Source: Halobacillus andaensis | Lineage (GTDB): Bacteria > Bacillota > Bacilli > Bacillales > Halobacillaceae | Direction: 5' to 3' | Length of the DNA: 63,997 bases | Assembly (NCBI RefSeq): GCF_014636475.1 | Contig: NZ_BMEL01000006.1 | Span: 1 to 63,997, forward strand | Part shown: positions 42,478 to 51,349 of the stretch, piece after piece | How the letters are laid out: each line of letters opens with the position of its first letter | Numbering within the stretch: the stretch's first letter is position 1 | Notes under the pieces: generated by a model | The model's database searches: none | What the model saw: only the letters and a program-made list of their open reading frames with translations | Told to the model about the DNA's origin: nothing | Translations under genes and position numbers: made by a program

Positions 42478-43080
42478 TCAAACCTTTTTAGCCTTGAGGA
42501 TGTAATAGCCTTTCTTCTTCACGACCAATTCTACATTCCCGAAAAGCTCTTCCAACTTTTCTTTCGCAGAGGGAGCCCCTTGTTTCTTCTGTATAACCAC
42601 CCATAATTCTCCGTTAGGCTTTAATGCCGTAAACGATTCTGTAAACATAGCATGTACCACTTGCTTTCCTGCACGAATCGGCGGATTGGTTAGGACAGCC
42701 GCAAATGAGTGACCCTCTAGATTGGAAAAGCGATCACTTTCTTTAATCATAACATTCTCAACTTGATTCTGTTTAGCATTTTTACTAGCTAGAGCTAACG
42801 CTCGCTCATTGACATCTACCATCACAACTTTTCGGTCAAGGTCGGCTTTAGCGATTGCTAACCCTATCGGACCATACCCGCATCCGAGGTCAAGGATGTC
42901 ACCTTGTATATCAGGCGGCGTATAGGCGTCGATGAGTACTTTTGACCCAAAATCCACCTCTCCTTTAGAAAAGACAGCATGGTCTGTAGTAAAAGTGAAT
43001 TCATTCCCTTTCAGAGCAAATGACCACGACCGTTCTTCACTTTTGGCCTCTGTTGTTTTGGAATAATAATGCTCAGACAT
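42478..43080 (-). CDS. ybxB: RsmC-like class I methyltransferase YbxB
   Basis: Small-form rRNA guanine-N2-methyltransferase homologue (16S m2G1207 RsmC family), 200 aa. SAM motif I ILDLGCGYGPIGLAIA and the NPP motif (NPPIRAGK) typical of guanine-N2 enzymes are clear. The activity is inferred from family. It lies between rplL and rpoB, as in B. subtilis. Confidence 0.9.
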   Translation of the reverse strand: MSEHYYSKTTEAKSEERSWSFALKGNEFTFTTDHAVFSKGEVDFGSKVLIDAYTPPDIQGDILDLGCGYGPIGLAIAKADLDRKVVMVDVNERALALASKNAKQNQVENVMIKESDRFSNLEGHSFAAVLTNPPIRAGKQVVHAMFTESFTALKPNGELWVVIQKKQGAPSAKEKLEELFGNVELVVKKKGYYILKAKKV

Positions 43081-43113
43081 TCAGCACACCTTCTTATAAG
43101 AAAGATAAGGAAA

Positions 43114-43142
43114 AAGAAAGCTCGCCGATAAACAGCGAGCTT
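43114..43142 (-). terminator. Hairpin terminator after rplL
   Basis: AAGCTCGC (43118-43125) with GCGAGCTT (43135-43142) forms an 8-bp stem followed by TCTTTTTCC on the minus strand. It likely acts as a partial terminator between rplJL and ybxB-rpoBC. Confidence 0.75.
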
Positions 43143-43157
43143 TTCTTCATTCTATCA

Positions 43158-43523
43158 TTACTTAACTTCTACAGAAGCTCCAGCTTCTTCTAGCTTAGCT
43201 TTAACTTCTTCAGCTTCGTCTTTAGAAACGCCTTCTTTAACAGCGCCAGGTGCGTTATCAACTAACTCTTTTGCGTCTTTAAGACCAAGACCAGTGATTT
43301 CGCGAACTGCTTTAACTACTTTAATTTTTGAGCTTCCAGCAGATTCTAGTACTACATCAAATTCAGTTTGCTCTTCTTCAGCTTCGCCACCTGCAGCAGC
43401 ACCACCAGCTGCAACTGGAGCAGCAGCAGATACACCAAATTCTTCTTCAATTGCTTTAACTAGGTCGTTAAGCTCAAGAACAGACATTTCTTTAATCGCT
43501 TCGATAATTTGTTCGTTAGACAT
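43158..43523 (-). CDS. rplL: 50S ribosomal protein L7/L12
   Basis: L7/L12 stalk protein, 121 aa, recruits translational GTPases. It has an N-terminal dimer domain, an Ala/Gly-rich hinge (about 35-50) and a C-terminal domain ([19 protein letters not shown]). It is multicopy in the ribosome and follows rplJ. Confidence 0.98.
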   Translation of the reverse strand: MSNEQIIEAIKEMSVLELNDLVKAIEEEFGVSAAAPVAAGGAAAGGEAEEEQTEFDVVLESAGSSKIKVVKAVREITGLGLKDAKELVDNAPGAVKEGVSKDEAEEVKAKLEEAGASVEVK

Positions 43524-43580
43524 GAGAAATTTCCTCCTTAGATTTTAAAATATTTTTATTAACCGTAAACGAGTGCAAGC

Positions 43581-44081
43581 TTATGCACTTTCTTCTTCTT
43601 TTTGTTCCGCAATTGCTTTTGTCGCGTATGCGAAGTTTCGTACTGGTGCTTGTAGCACGCTTAGGAACATAGAAACAAGTCCCTCGTAGTTTGGAAGAGT
43701 AGCAAGCTCTTTGATTTGCTCAAGAGTAGCAACTTTTCCTTCGATCACGCCGCCTTTAAGTTCAAGGCTGTCATGATCTTTCGCAAAGTTGTTCAAGATT
43801 TTCGCTGGAGAAACAGCGTCATCTTCACTAGTCGCAAGAGCTGTCGGTCCAGTTAGGACTTCATCAAGATCAGTTAGTTCAGTTTCCGCAGTCGCACGGC
43901 GAGTCATTGTGTTTTTGTACACTTTGAAATCTACGCCTGCTTCACGAAGCTGAGCACGTAGCTCTGTAACTTCTGATACATCAAGCCCGCGGTAGTCTAC
44001 TAGTACAGCAGATTTACTGTTGCGAAGTTTCTCAGCGATTTCTGTAACAACCTGCTGCTTTTGCTCAATAATATTGCTCAT
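43581..44081 (-). CDS. rplJ: 50S ribosomal protein L10
   Basis: L10 stalk base, 166 aa, with an N-terminal rRNA-binding domain and a C-terminal helix for L7/L12 dimers. In many bacteria L10 complexed with L7/L12 binds its own leader, and that leader is present directly upstream. Confidence 0.98.
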   Translation of the reverse strand: MSNIIEQKQQVVTEIAEKLRNSKSAVLVDYRGLDVSEVTELRAQLREAGVDFKVYKNTMTRRATAETELTDLDEVLTGPTALATSEDDAVSPAKILNNFAKDHDSLELKGGVIEGKVATLEQIKELATLPNYEGLVSMFLSVLQAPVRNFAYATKAIAEQKEEESA

Positions 44082-44134
44082 CGTTCCACCTCCTATTGAC
44101 TTAGCATCATACCGATTGGAGTTCGTGTTTTACA

Positions 44135-44285
44135 TAAAATAAAAGTACCCCCATGAAGACATGGAGGTACGTATGTCAGCACAGCAACGATGCTGGACTG
44201 TTTATTCACACACCTCGGCAGGAAATTTAAGCGGATCACCGCACCTACTGTCTTCGGTATAACGTATTTAATTTATACAACGTTT
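44135..44285 (-). promoter_or_regulatory. Ribosomal protein L10 leader RNA with attenuator
   Basis: The minus strand carries the conserved L10-leader core GACAGTAGGTGCGGTGATCC, then TTTCCTGCCGAGGT (about 44210-44255). It ends with an 11-bp terminator hairpin (44145-44170; one G-U pair; loop TCTT) followed by TTTTATTTT. L10(L12)n binding is known to control this leader in Firmicutes. The transcript starts from the promoter at 44289-44317. Confidence 0.88.
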
Positions 44286-44288
44286 CTA

Positions 44289-44317
44289 ATTATAAATAAT
44301 TAAAAACGGAAAGTCAA
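44289..44317 (-). promoter_or_regulatory. Promoter of rplJ-rplL
   Basis: -35 TTGACT (44312-44317) and -10 TATAAT (44289-44294) with an exact 17-bp spacer, placed right after rplA. Confidence 0.85.
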
Positions 44318-44324
44318 CCATTGA

Positions 44325-45020
44325 TTACTTAACGTAGCTAGAAACATCAACTTTGATGCCAGGGCCCATAGTGGAAGATACTGCAGCATTACGCATGTAA
44401 GTACCTTTCGCAGCTTGTGGCTTAGCTTTAACTAGAGCATCAGTAATCGCTTCGAAGTTTTCTTTAAGCTTTCCTTCATCGAAAGAAGCTTTTCCGATTG
44501 GTACATGAATATTAGCAGCTTTGTCAACACGGTATTCTACTTTACCTGCTTTGATTTCATTTACTGCTTTTTCAACTTCGAAAGTTACTGTGCCTGTTTT
44601 AGGGTTAGGCATAAGACCTTTTGGTCCTAGCACACGACCTAGTTTACCAACTTCAGCCATCATGTCAGGCGTTGCAACGACTACGTCGAAATCGAACCAT
44701 CCTTGATTAATTTGATTAATCAAGTCTTGCTCTCCTACGTAATCTGCTCCAGCAGCTTCTGCTTCTTTCGCTTTATCACCTTTAGCGAAAACAAGTACAC
44801 GCTGTGTTTTACCAGTTCCGTGCGGAAGAACCATAGCTCCACGGATTTGTTGGTCCGCTTTCTTAGGATCTACTCCAAGACGGAAAGCTGCTTCTACAGT
44901 TTCATCAAATCCAGCTTTAGACGTTTCTTTCACAAGGCTGATTGCTTCATTTACTTGATAAGCTTTTGTACGATCAACAAGCTTTTGTAGCTCTTGTTGC
45001 TTTTTGCTTTTCTTAGCCAT
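44325..45020 (-). CDS. rplA: 50S ribosomal protein L1
   Basis: L1, 231 aa, of the mobile L1 stalk, binds 23S helices 76-78 and in E. coli represses its own operon. The signature [20 protein letters not shown] is present. A 26-nt element resembling its rRNA site lies just before its SD. Confidence 0.98.
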   Translation of the reverse strand: MAKKSKKQQELQKLVDRTKAYQVNEAISLVKETSKAGFDETVEAAFRLGVDPKKADQQIRGAMVLPHGTGKTQRVLVFAKGDKAKEAEAAGADYVGEQDLINQINQGWFDFDVVVATPDMMAEVGKLGRVLGPKGLMPNPKTGTVTFEVEKAVNEIKAGKVEYRVDKAANIHVPIGKASFDEGKLKENFEAITDALVKAKPQAAKGTYMRNAAVSSTMGPGIKVDVSSYVK

Positions 45021-45040
45021 TTTTTAATTTCCTCCTCATT

Positions 45041-45066
45041 GTGGTTTTAACGGATTAACCTCCCAC
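45041..45066 (-). promoter_or_regulatory. Candidate L1-binding element ahead of rplA
   Basis: On the minus strand the 26-nt element begins GTGGGAGG and ends ACCAC. 23S rRNA at the L1 site has the same sequences (GGUGGGAGG and AUACCACC). The GTGG/CCAC ends can pair. The rplA SD (GAGGAGG) follows within five bases, so L1 binding could block translation. The sequence match is seen; L1 binding is inferred. Confidence 0.65.
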
Positions 45067-45073
45067 GAATAAA

Positions 45074-45108
45074 GGTTGCGAACCAAGGATCACTCCTGTG
45101 TCGCAACC
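45074..45108 (-). other. Hairpin in the rplK-rplA gap
   Basis: GGTTGCGA (45074-45081) and TCGCAACC (45101-45108) form a perfect 8-bp stem with a 19-nt loop, followed by TTTATTC on the minus strand. It lies directly 5' of the L1-like element and may be a weak terminator or a structural part of the same control region. Confidence 0.6.
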
Positions 45109-45137
45109 TTCAACTCCATTAGAGTGACGCTGTGGGA

Positions 45138-45563
45138 TTAGTCTTCAACTGTGATTCCCATGCTGCGCGCTGTACCTTCAACCATACGCATTGCAGCTTC
45201 AACGTCAGCAGCGTTCAAGTCAGGCATTTTTGTTTCAGCGATTTCTTTTACTTGATCGCGTTTAACAGTAGCTACCTTGTTACGGTTTGGCTCACCTGAA
45301 CCTGATTCGATCCCCGCTGCTTTCTTAAGTAGAACAGCAGCTGGTGGAGTTTTTGTAACAAATGTAAAAGAACGATCTTCAAAAACAGAGATCTCAACCG
45401 GAATAATCATTCCTGCTTGATCTTGTGTTTTAGCGTTAAATTCTTTACAGAAGCCCATGATATTAATACCCGCTTGTCCTAGTGCCGGTCCTACCGGTGG
45501 AGCTGGGTTTGCTTTACCTGCTGGAATCTGTAGCTTTACAACTTTAATAACTTTTTTAGCCAC
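45138..45563 (-). CDS. rplK: 50S ribosomal protein L11
   Basis: L11, 141 aa, in the GTPase-associated centre; the thiostrepton and (p)ppGpp-synthetase (RelA) contact region is conserved ([20 protein letters not shown]). The frame is open to 45665, but GTG at 45563 follows GGAGG by eight bases and gives the family start. Confidence 0.98.
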   Translation of the reverse strand: MAKKVIKVVKLQIPAGKANPAPPVGPALGQAGINIMGFCKEFNAKTQDQAGMIIPVEISVFEDRSFTFVTKTPPAAVLLKKAAGIESGSGEPNRNKVATVKRDQVKEIAETKMPDLNAADVEAAMRMVEGTARSMGITVED

Positions 45564-45590
45564 GAGACACACCTCCTTAAAGTCCGTGAT

Positions 45591-45616
45591 GTGGTAATAG
45601 GGTTTTCCCCTCCCAC
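45591..45616 (-). promoter_or_regulatory. Candidate L1-binding element in the rplK leader
   Basis: A second 26-nt element of the same design lies in the rplK leader: GTGGGAGG at its 5' end and ACCAC at its 3' end, with the same 13-nt spacing as the copy before rplA. In E. coli the L1 operator is in the rplK leader, so this position matches that precedent. Confidence 0.65.
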
Positions 45617-45669
45617 TCAACGCAATATGCATTAACGCCTCTTTTCTGAGGCACATAAAGAACATAAGA

Positions 45670-45698
45670 ATTCTAGCATTTATTTAATGATAATGCAA
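45670..45698 (-). promoter_or_regulatory. Promoter of rplK-rplA
   Basis: -35 TTGCAT (45693-45698) and -10 TAGAAT (45670-45675) with a 17-bp spacer, just after nusG. Confidence 0.75.
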
Positions 45699-45710
45699 GG
45701 GGAAAGGGAT

Positions 45711-46247
45711 TTATAATTTTTCTATTTGAGAGAAGTCCAGTTCAACTGGCGTCTCACGACCGAACATATTAACGTGGACCTTCACTTTTTGTTTATCAAT
45801 ATCAATATATTCGATCGTACCTGTGAAGTTAGCAAAAGGTCCATCTGTTACTTTAACACTTTCTTTCACTTCAAAATCAATATCTGCTGATGTTGGCTCT
45901 GTCATACCCATACGCTTCAGCACGGTATCGACTTCTTCAGGTAAGAGAGGGATCGGCTTTGAGCCAGAGCCGGTCGAACCAACGAAACCAGTCACCCCGG
46001 GTGTATTGCGCACAACATACCAGGAATCATCCGTCATTACCATTTCAGCAATAACGTAGCCAGGGAAAACTTTTTTCTTATTCACTTTACGCTTGCCATT
46101 CTTAATTTCCGTTTCTTCATCTTCAGGAACAAGGACACGGAAAATCTTATCTTCCATTCCCATTGACTCGACTCGCTTCTCTAAATTGGTCTTCACCTTG
46201 TTTTCATAACCTGAATACGTGTGAACCACATACCATCTTTTTTCCAT
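45711..46247 (-). CDS. nusG: Transcription factor NusG
   Basis: NusG, 178 aa, with an NGN domain (WYVVHTYSGYENKV; VFPGYVIAEM; RNTPGVTGFVG) and a C-terminal KOW domain (VKVTDGPFANFTGTI). In Bacillus it stimulates pausing and some intrinsic termination. The ATG at 46247 is immediately preceded by an in-frame TAA and has no SD at normal distance; see the leader entry. Confidence 0.97.
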   Translation of the reverse strand: MEKRWYVVHTYSGYENKVKTNLEKRVESMGMEDKIFRVLVPEDEETEIKNGKRKVNKKKVFPGYVIAEMVMTDDSWYVVRNTPGVTGFVGSTGSGSKPIPLLPEEVDTVLKRMGMTEPTSADIDFEVKESVKVTDGPFANFTGTIEYIDIDKQKVKVHVNMFGRETPVELDFSQIEKL

Positions 46248-46280
46248 TTACACAGGACAAGTGGCTTGCCCTTCCCTCCC
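46248..46280 (-). promoter_or_regulatory. Structured ribosome-binding site of nusG
   Basis: The only SD, GGGAGGG (46274-46280), is 26 nt from the ATG. Between them GGGCAAG (46265-46271) pairs with CTTGTCC (46255-46261; one G-U) around the loop CCA. Folding this hairpin leaves an effective spacing of about 9 nt, near optimal. The arrangement resembles the looped-out SD of phage T4 gene 38. Confidence 0.6.
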
Positions 46281-46313
46281 TTATCGTTCATTTTTAAAAG
46301 GATTTCCAACATG

Positions 46314-46338
46314 AAAAAACCCGTCAGACGGGTTTTTT
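46314..46338 (-). terminator. Intrinsic terminator between secE and nusG
   Basis: A 10-bp stem (46314-46323 with 46329-46338) has a CCCG/CGGG core and a 5-nt loop. The T6 tract continues the 3' arm on the minus strand. It would cut rpmG-secE transcripts before nusG unless read through. No strong promoter is seen between it and secE. Confidence 0.85.
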
Positions 46339-46381
46339 GTACAAGACTATTAACTAGTATATCACAAAACTGACTGTACTA

Positions 46382-46555
46382 TTAGCTAGGAATAAGTTCA
46401 AGTATTTGTGTAATGCCTAAGTCAACAACCGCAAAAAACACAGATACGAAAGCTACGGTAAAAAGTACGGTAATGGTATACTTCGTTAATTCTTGCCCTT
46501 TTGGCCAGCTAACTTTACGCATCTCGCGCGATACATTTTTCAAGAATTTAAACAT
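46382..46555 (-). CDS. secE: SecE preprotein translocase subunit
   Basis: Short SecE, 57 aa. A cytoplasmic amphipathic segment (NVSREMRKVSWPKGQELTKY) is followed by one TM helix (about 27-47). SecE clamps SecY in the translocon. It starts at ATG 46555 with a GGGGG SD ten bases upstream. Its small size is normal for Bacilli. Confidence 0.96.
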   Translation of the reverse strand: MFKFLKNVSREMRKVSWPKGQELTKYTITVLFTVAFVSVFFAVVDLGITQILELIPS

Positions 46556-46596
46556 GATCGTACTACCCCCAAACTTACGCCAACCGGCTTCATCCT

Positions 46597-46746
46597 CTAT
46601 TTTGTTTCGCGATGAAGTGTATGTTCACCACAAGTCTTACAAAATTTGCGAACTTCTAAACGTTCAGACTGATTTGAGCGATTTATATTTGTAGTATAAT
46701 TACGACTTTGACATTGGGTACAAGCTAAAATTACTTTCTTTCTCAT
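46597..46746 (-). CDS. rpmG: 50S ribosomal protein L33, zinc type
   Basis: L33 of 49 aa with two zinc CxxC pairs (ACTQC and KFCKTCGEH). The gene is too short for many ORF filters. GAGGTGA precedes ATG 46746. It is first in rpmG-secE, as in B. subtilis (rpmGB). Confidence 0.96.
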   Translation of the reverse strand: MRKKVILACTQCQSRNYTTNINRSNQSERLEVRKFCKTCGEHTLHRETK

Positions 46747-46785
46747 CGACAGTCACCTCGTCCTAGAGGTTTATTCACTTTCACT

Positions 46786-46814
46786 AATGTAGCACGCTTA
46801 CAACCTAGTGTCAA
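46786..46814 (-). promoter_or_regulatory. Promoter of rpmG-secE-nusG
   Basis: -35 TTGACA (46809-46814) and -10 TACATT (46786-46791) with a 17-bp spacer, in the sigH-rpmG gap. Confidence 0.8.
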
Positions 46815-46825
46815 TTGCATGATAG

Positions 46826-47479
46826 TTAAGTTGTTTCAGAGAATTCAATGTATCTTTCAAGCTTTCGTTTGACCCTCTGAAGCGCATTATCAATAGATTT
46901 AACATGTCTCTTCAGTTCTACGGAGATCTCCTGATACGTTTTACCGTCTAAATACAAGGAGAGAACCTGCTGTTCCAGTTCACTAAGCAGTTCAGAGATC
47001 TTCTCCTCTATGTCCCCAAACCTTTCTTTATTGACCATAAGTTCCTGTGGGTCAATCGCTTTCGAGCCTGCTATGACATCTAATAACGTTCGGTCCGCTT
47101 CTTCATCAAATATCGGCTTATCGAGAGAAACATATGAATTGAGTGGAATGTGTTTTTGGCGAGTGGCAGTTTTAATTGCGGTAATAATTTGACGAGTGAC
47201 GCACAGTTCGGCAAAGGCTTTAAAAGACGAAAGCTTGTCCCCTTGATAATCACGAATGGCTTTATAAAGACCAATCATGCCTTCTTGTACAATGTCTTCC
47301 CGATCTGCGCCAATGAGGAAATACGTCCGTGCTTTGGCACGAACGAAATTTTTGTACTTATCAATTAAAAAATCTAGAGCCTGGACTTGCCCGTGGTTAA
47401 TCCGCTCAATGATTTCTTCGTCATCAAGTTGACTGAAATCCAACTTCTCGATGCCTATCTTTGTTTGTCCGATGCTCAC
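46826..47479 (-). CDS. sigH: RNA polymerase sigma-H factor
   Basis: Sigma-30 (Spo0H), 217 aa, which directs transition-phase, competence and early sporulation genes. Region 2 (REDIVQEGMIGLYKAIRDY; SSFKAFAELCVTRQII) and region 4 (LDGKTYQEISVELKRHVKSI) are clear. It starts at GTG 47479, with SD GGAGGG. Confidence 0.97.
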   Translation of the reverse strand: MSIGQTKIGIEKLDFSQLDDEEIIERINHGQVQALDFLIDKYKNFVRAKARTYFLIGADREDIVQEGMIGLYKAIRDYQGDKLSSFKAFAELCVTRQIITAIKTATRQKHIPLNSYVSLDKPIFDEEADRTLLDVIAGSKAIDPQELMVNKERFGDIEEKISELLSELEQQVLSLYLDGKTYQEISVELKRHVKSIDNALQRVKRKLERYIEFSETT

Positions 47480-47517
47480 TCAGGATCCCTCCGACTGTGG
47501 TACCTAAATATAGAAAT

Positions 47518-47547
47518 ATTATACAGTAAGCGCTTCAAAAGCGTCAA
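47518..47547 (-). promoter_or_regulatory. Promoter of sigH
   Basis: -35 TTGACG (47542-47547) and -10 TATAAT (47518-47523) with an 18-bp spacer. In B. subtilis the sigH promoter is sigma-A dependent and repressed by AbrB; the AT-rich surroundings would allow that, but no specific AbrB site can be defined. Confidence 0.8.
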
Positions 47548-47558
47548 TATGGCGTTTG

Positions 47559-48068
47559 TTATTTATTGCCTCTTCTCCACTTCTCAAAAATATCTCTTAT
47601 CTCTTTATTTATCGGAATTTTAGACTGATATTGAACCTCTTTATGGGTTTCTAAATCTTTTTTTATTTCTTGTTCAATGTTCTTAACTTCGATATATAAT
47701 TCCCTTGCCGATTTCCGGTAAGCACCTTGTGCAAAAATGGTTCTCTGTTCGGCATAATCGGATGTTGCCACATAAACTTGTGTACGAACATCATTTAATT
47801 GTCCGGATAATTTCTCGATTCGTTCATCCGCTGTTTCATTTTCTTTCGTGTAGATCGTCTCCACTTTAAAGCTTTTTTGCTTCGTTTCGAGTCCTCGCAC
47901 ATGATAAGCATCAAAAACAACAATGACCCGATCCCCCGTATAGGATTGATACTCTGCCATCATTTCAATCAACAAATCTCTTGCCTGTCCTAAATCCTTG
48001 TCTTTAAGCTGTTTTAGTTCCGGCCAAGCCCCAATGATGTTGTATCCGTCAACGATTAGTACATTCAT
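47559..48068 (-). CDS. rae1: Rae1 ribosome-associated endoribonuclease (YacP)
   Basis: NYN/PIN-like nuclease, 169 aa. In B. subtilis Rae1 cleaves mRNA in the ribosomal A site. The N-terminal VDGYNIIGAW and Asp-rich RVIVVFDAYHVRG segments supply metal ligands. The frame is open to 48110, but ATG at 48068 follows GAGGG and gives the family start MNVLIVDGYN. It is four bases after rlmB. Confidence 0.93.
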   Translation of the reverse strand: MNVLIVDGYNIIGAWPELKQLKDKDLGQARDLLIEMMAEYQSYTGDRVIVVFDAYHVRGLETKQKSFKVETIYTKENETADERIEKLSGQLNDVRTQVYVATSDYAEQRTIFAQGAYRKSARELYIEVKNIEQEIKKDLETHKEVQYQSKIPINKEIRDIFEKWRRGNK

Positions 48069-48072
48069 TGTA

Positions 48073-48816
48073 TTATCCCTCGACAGGGTGACGTTTTCGA
48101 TACACTTCATACATAAGCAGTGAGGCAGCTACTGAAGCATTCAAAGAGGTCACCTTCCCGGCCATTGGAAGACTTACGGTCCAGTCACATTTATCTTTTG
48201 TTAATCGACTCATCCCTTTTCCTTCACTGCCAATGACCAAAGCTAAAGGCATTTTGCCATCTAATTCTCGGTAATCCTCTGTCCCTTTGGCATCGGTGCC
48301 TACCACCCAAACAAAACGTTCTTTCAATTCATCAATTGTGCGTGATAAATTGGTAACGCGAGCGACTGGAATGTATTCAATCGCCCCTGTGGAAGTTTTC
48401 GCTACCGTAGAAGTTAATCCAACGGAGCGTCTTTTTGGAATGATGACGCCATGAGCACCACTAGCGTCCGCAGTACGAAGGATTGATCCTAAATTATGAG
48501 GATCCTCAATCTCATCTAAAATGATGAAAAATGGTTCCTCTCCTTTTTCATTCGCTCGGGCAAACAAATCATCTATATCGCTATATTCATAAGCAGCGAC
48601 AGCCGCGACGACTCCCTGGTGGTTACCTTCGACAAGCTGATCAATTTTTTTCTTCGGAGCTTTCTGTACAAGCACGCCATTTTCTTTGGCTGCTTGTTCA
48701 ATTTTCTTTACTGACTGGTACTGAAGCTGCTCAGAAACAAACACTTTATTAATAGAACGCCCAGACTTTATCGCTTCTAACACTGGATTTTTTCCAATGA
48801 TCCATTCTTCATTCAT
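48073..48816 (-). CDS. rlmB: 23S rRNA (guanosine-2'-O-)-methyltransferase RlmB-like
   Basis: SpoU/TrmH-type knotted methyltransferase, 247 aa, with an N-terminal substrate-binding domain (about 1-75). Motif 1 is [16 protein letters not shown], motif 2 [13 protein letters not shown] and motif 3 [16 protein letters not shown]. The position equals B. subtilis yacO. It overlaps mrnC by 4 bp. Confidence 0.95.
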   Translation of the reverse strand: MNEEWIIGKNPVLEAIKSGRSINKVFVSEQLQYQSVKKIEQAAKENGVLVQKAPKKKIDQLVEGNHQGVVAAVAAYEYSDIDDLFARANEKGEEPFFIILDEIEDPHNLGSILRTADASGAHGVIIPKRRSVGLTSTVAKTSTGAIEYIPVARVTNLSRTIDELKERFVWVVGTDAKGTEDYRELDGKMPLALVIGSEGKGMSRLTKDKCDWTVSLPMAGKVTSLNASVAASLLMYEVYRKRHPVEG

Positions 48817-49220
48817 TTCGCTTCTCTCCTCTCTTCTACCAGCTCAATGGCTCGTCCAATTAACTCTTCTAAGCGCTGCTCATTGCCTGAAAGATAATGA
48901 AAACCTAAAACCGCTTCAAATGCTGTGGAGTATCGATACGTTTGTACATCCGTGTTTTTCGGAACCGTTCCAGACTTTGCATTGCGTCCCCTTCTTAACA
49001 CACCTTCTTCCTCTTCAGTAAGAAGCTCTTCCTCTTGCCAGGCTCGTACCACCTGAGCTTGTGATTTAGCAGACACAAACTGAATAGCCGCCCTGTGCAG
49101 CTGCTCAGGCTTCACTTGACCCTGCTGTAATAAATGCTTCCTTACATACAATTCGTACACCCCGTCACCCATATAGGCGAGGGCGAGGCTTTTCATCTGC
49201 TTCACATTTGTAAAAGTCAT
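48813..49220 (-). CDS. mrnC: Mini-ribonuclease III
   Basis: MrnC, 135 aa, an RNase III catalytic domain without a dsRBD that trims 23S rRNA precursors in Bacilli. The signature [15 protein letters not shown] holds the catalytic acid. It lies between cysS and rlmB. Confidence 0.96.
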   Translation of the reverse strand: MTFTNVKQMKSLALAYMGDGVYELYVRKHLLQQGQVKPEQLHRAAIQFVSAKSQAQVVRAWQEEELLTEEEEGVLRRGRNAKSGTVPKNTDVQTYRYSTAFEAVLGFHYLSGNEQRLEELIGRAIELVEERREAK

Positions 49221-49224
49221 CCTC

Positions 49225-50625
49225 TTACCCCCGCTTCCAACGAGTGCCCTGGGCGGTGTCTTCTAAAATAATGTTTCGTGCTTTAAGCTCATCACGGATT
49301 TCATCAGCACGAGCAAAATTACGTTCTTTTCTCGCTTGTTTTCTTTCCTCAATCAACGCATCAATTTCCTCGTCTAACAGCTCCACTTCTTGTTCAAGCT
49401 GCAGCCCTAATACCCCTGCAAGTTCTTTAAGCGTTTCGGAAAATTGATCAATCACTTCTGTATGGGTCTGTTCTGATTGCAAATACAAATTAGCCGTTTT
49501 TGTTAAATCAAACAATACAGAGATCGCATTGGCTGTATTGAAATCATCATCCATCTCCGCAATAAACTGTTGTTTATGTTTAGCGGCTTCTTCTAACCAA
49601 TACGTCTTTTCATCTGTTAAATTTAAGCTTGAATCTTTACGGTGAAGTAAGTTTTCATAGGCGTTACGAATGCGTTCAAAACTGCTCTTAGCACCGGCTA
49701 GCAGCTCATCGCTAAAGTTAATGGGGTGACGATAGTGCACGCTCAACATGAAGAAGCGAATCACTTGGGGGTCATGCTTCTGCACTAAGTCATGAGCAAG
49801 TACAAAATTCCCTAAGGATTTAGACATTTTCTCATTTTCAATGTTGATATACCCATTATGCATCCAGTAACGAGCAAAAGATTCTCCATTATTTGCTTCT
49901 GATTGAGCAATTTCATTTTCATGGTGAGGGAATGTTAAGTCTTGGCCGCCCGCGTGGATATCAATGGTATCGCCAAGGTACTTCTTCGCCATAGCGGAGC
50001 ATTCAATATGCCAGCCCGGACGCCCTTTACCCCACGGACTCTCCCATGCAATTTCTCCTTCTTTCGCTTCTTTCCATAAAGTAAAATCAAGCGGGTCTTC
50101 TTTTTTCTCTCCTACTTCAATACGAGCTCCAGAACGCAGTTCATCAATGGACTGATGAGAAAGCTTGCCATACTCGTTGAAAGAACGTGTACGGAAATAA
50201 ACATCGCCGCCAGACTCATAAGCAAAGTCTTTTTCTATTAAGCCATCAATAAACTGGATGATTTCCTCCATATTTTCCGTTACGCGAGGGTGGTGGACCG
50301 CTTCTTTAACTCCTAAGGCTCCTACATCCTCTTTATACGCTTGAATAAAACGGTTGGCGATATCTGGAACCTCTTCTCCTAACTCGTTCGCAGCTTTGAT
50401 TAATTTATCATCAACGTCTGTAAAGTTTAATACATACTGCACATCAAAGTTCTTGTACTCGAAATATCTGCGAACCGTATCGAAAACGATCGCCGGCCGA
50501 GCGTTACCGATATGAATATAGTTATATACTGTAGGACCGCATACGTACATTTTGACCTTGCCTTCTTCGAGTGGGGTGAAAGGTTCTTTAGTTCTTGTCA
50601 GCGTGTTGAATACTTTTATGCTCAT
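49225..50625 (-). CDS. cysS: Cysteinyl-tRNA synthetase
   Basis: Class I CysRS, 466 aa. The HIGH motif is HIGNARP after VCGPTVYNY, the KMSKS motif is KMSKSLGN, and the zinc site includes ECSAMAK and HHENE. Its first 38 bp overlap cysE, so synthesis of cysteine precursor and charging of tRNA-Cys are coupled under the upstream T-box. Confidence 0.98.
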   Translation of the reverse strand: MSIKVFNTLTRTKEPFTPLEEGKVKMYVCGPTVYNYIHIGNARPAIVFDTVRRYFEYKNFDVQYVLNFTDVDDKLIKAANELGEEVPDIANRFIQAYKEDVGALGVKEAVHHPRVTENMEEIIQFIDGLIEKDFAYESGGDVYFRTRSFNEYGKLSHQSIDELRSGARIEVGEKKEDPLDFTLWKEAKEGEIAWESPWGKGRPGWHIECSAMAKKYLGDTIDIHAGGQDLTFPHHENEIAQSEANNGESFARYWMHNGYINIENEKMSKSLGNFVLAHDLVQKHDPQVIRFFMLSVHYRHPINFSDELLAGAKSSFERIRNAYENLLHRKDSSLNLTDEKTYWLEEAAKHKQQFIAEMDDDFNTANAISVLFDLTKTANLYLQSEQTHTEVIDQFSETLKELAGVLGLQLEQEVELLDEEIDALIEERKQARKERNFARADEIRDELKARNIILEDTAQGTRWKRG

Positions 50626-51280
50626 CCTGTTCCGCTCCTTTTTCCTCTTGTTCTAATTGTAAGCAAAGTTGCTTGATTTCTTCTTCCATTTCGTTTAAAC
50701 GATCATATACAGGGTCCGGGAGCTTATGGTGATCCAAGTCTTTTTGGCGAATCTTCTTCCCGTCCTGAATGACGACGTGACCTGGAATCCCCACAACGGT
50801 TGAATTATCAGGCACATCTTTTAACACAACGGACCCTGCTCCTACCTTTGAATTCTCGCCAATCGTGATAGAACCTAAAACTTTCGCCCCTGTAGCGACT
50901 AATGAATTATCCTTTAGCGTTGGGTGACGTTTTCCTTTTTCTTTTCCTGTCCCCCCCAGGGTTACCCCTTGGAAAAGGGTCACATTATCACCAATCTCAC
51001 ACGTTTCCCCGATGACAACTCCCATGCCGTGATCAATAAAGAAGCGGCGGCCTATTTTCGCACCTGGGTGAATTTCAATTCCAGTAAAGAAACGACTGAT
51101 TTGTGAAATGATTCGGGCCAGGAAAAAGAATTTCCTTTTATAAAAAGCGTGAGCAATCCTGTGAGACCACGTAGCATGAAGCCCGGAGTACGTTAAAATC
51201 ACTTCAATATAGGAACGTGCCGCTGGATCTTGATCAAACACGACATCTACATCTTCTTTAAACACTTTAAACCATCCCAT
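50588..51280 (-). CDS. cysE: Serine O-acetyltransferase
   Basis: CysE, 230 aa, makes O-acetylserine, the first step of cysteine synthesis. It has an N-terminal helical domain (about 1-65) and left-handed beta-helix hexapeptide repeats ([20 protein letters not shown]). A hydrophilic tail follows (about 185-230). It is the first gene of cysE-cysS behind a T-box leader. Confidence 0.97.
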   Translation of the reverse strand: MGWFKVFKEDVDVVFDQDPAARSYIEVILTYSGLHATWSHRIAHAFYKRKFFFLARIISQISRFFTGIEIHPGAKIGRRFFIDHGMGVVIGETCEIGDNVTLFQGVTLGGTGKEKGKRHPTLKDNSLVATGAKVLGSITIGENSKVGAGSVVLKDVPDNSTVVGIPGHVVIQDGKKIRQKDLDHHKLPDPVYDRLNEMEEEIKQLCLQLEQEEKGAEQDEHKSIQHADKN

Positions 51281-51349
51281 CCGGCATCCTCCTTCTCTTT
51301 ACTTATAAGATTCAGGCACAGTGACTTGTGCTCAACGTTGGTTATTCCT

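Noticed and set aside
45074-45108. Hairpin in the rplK-rplA gap as a full terminator
   Set aside because: The 19-nt loop and short TTTATT tract are too weak for a confident call, and L1 would be starved; it was kept only as a structural element.
46382-46694. Plus-strand frames over secE and rpmG
   Set aside because: The minus-strand short genes secE and rpmG are unmistakable by motif and synteny.
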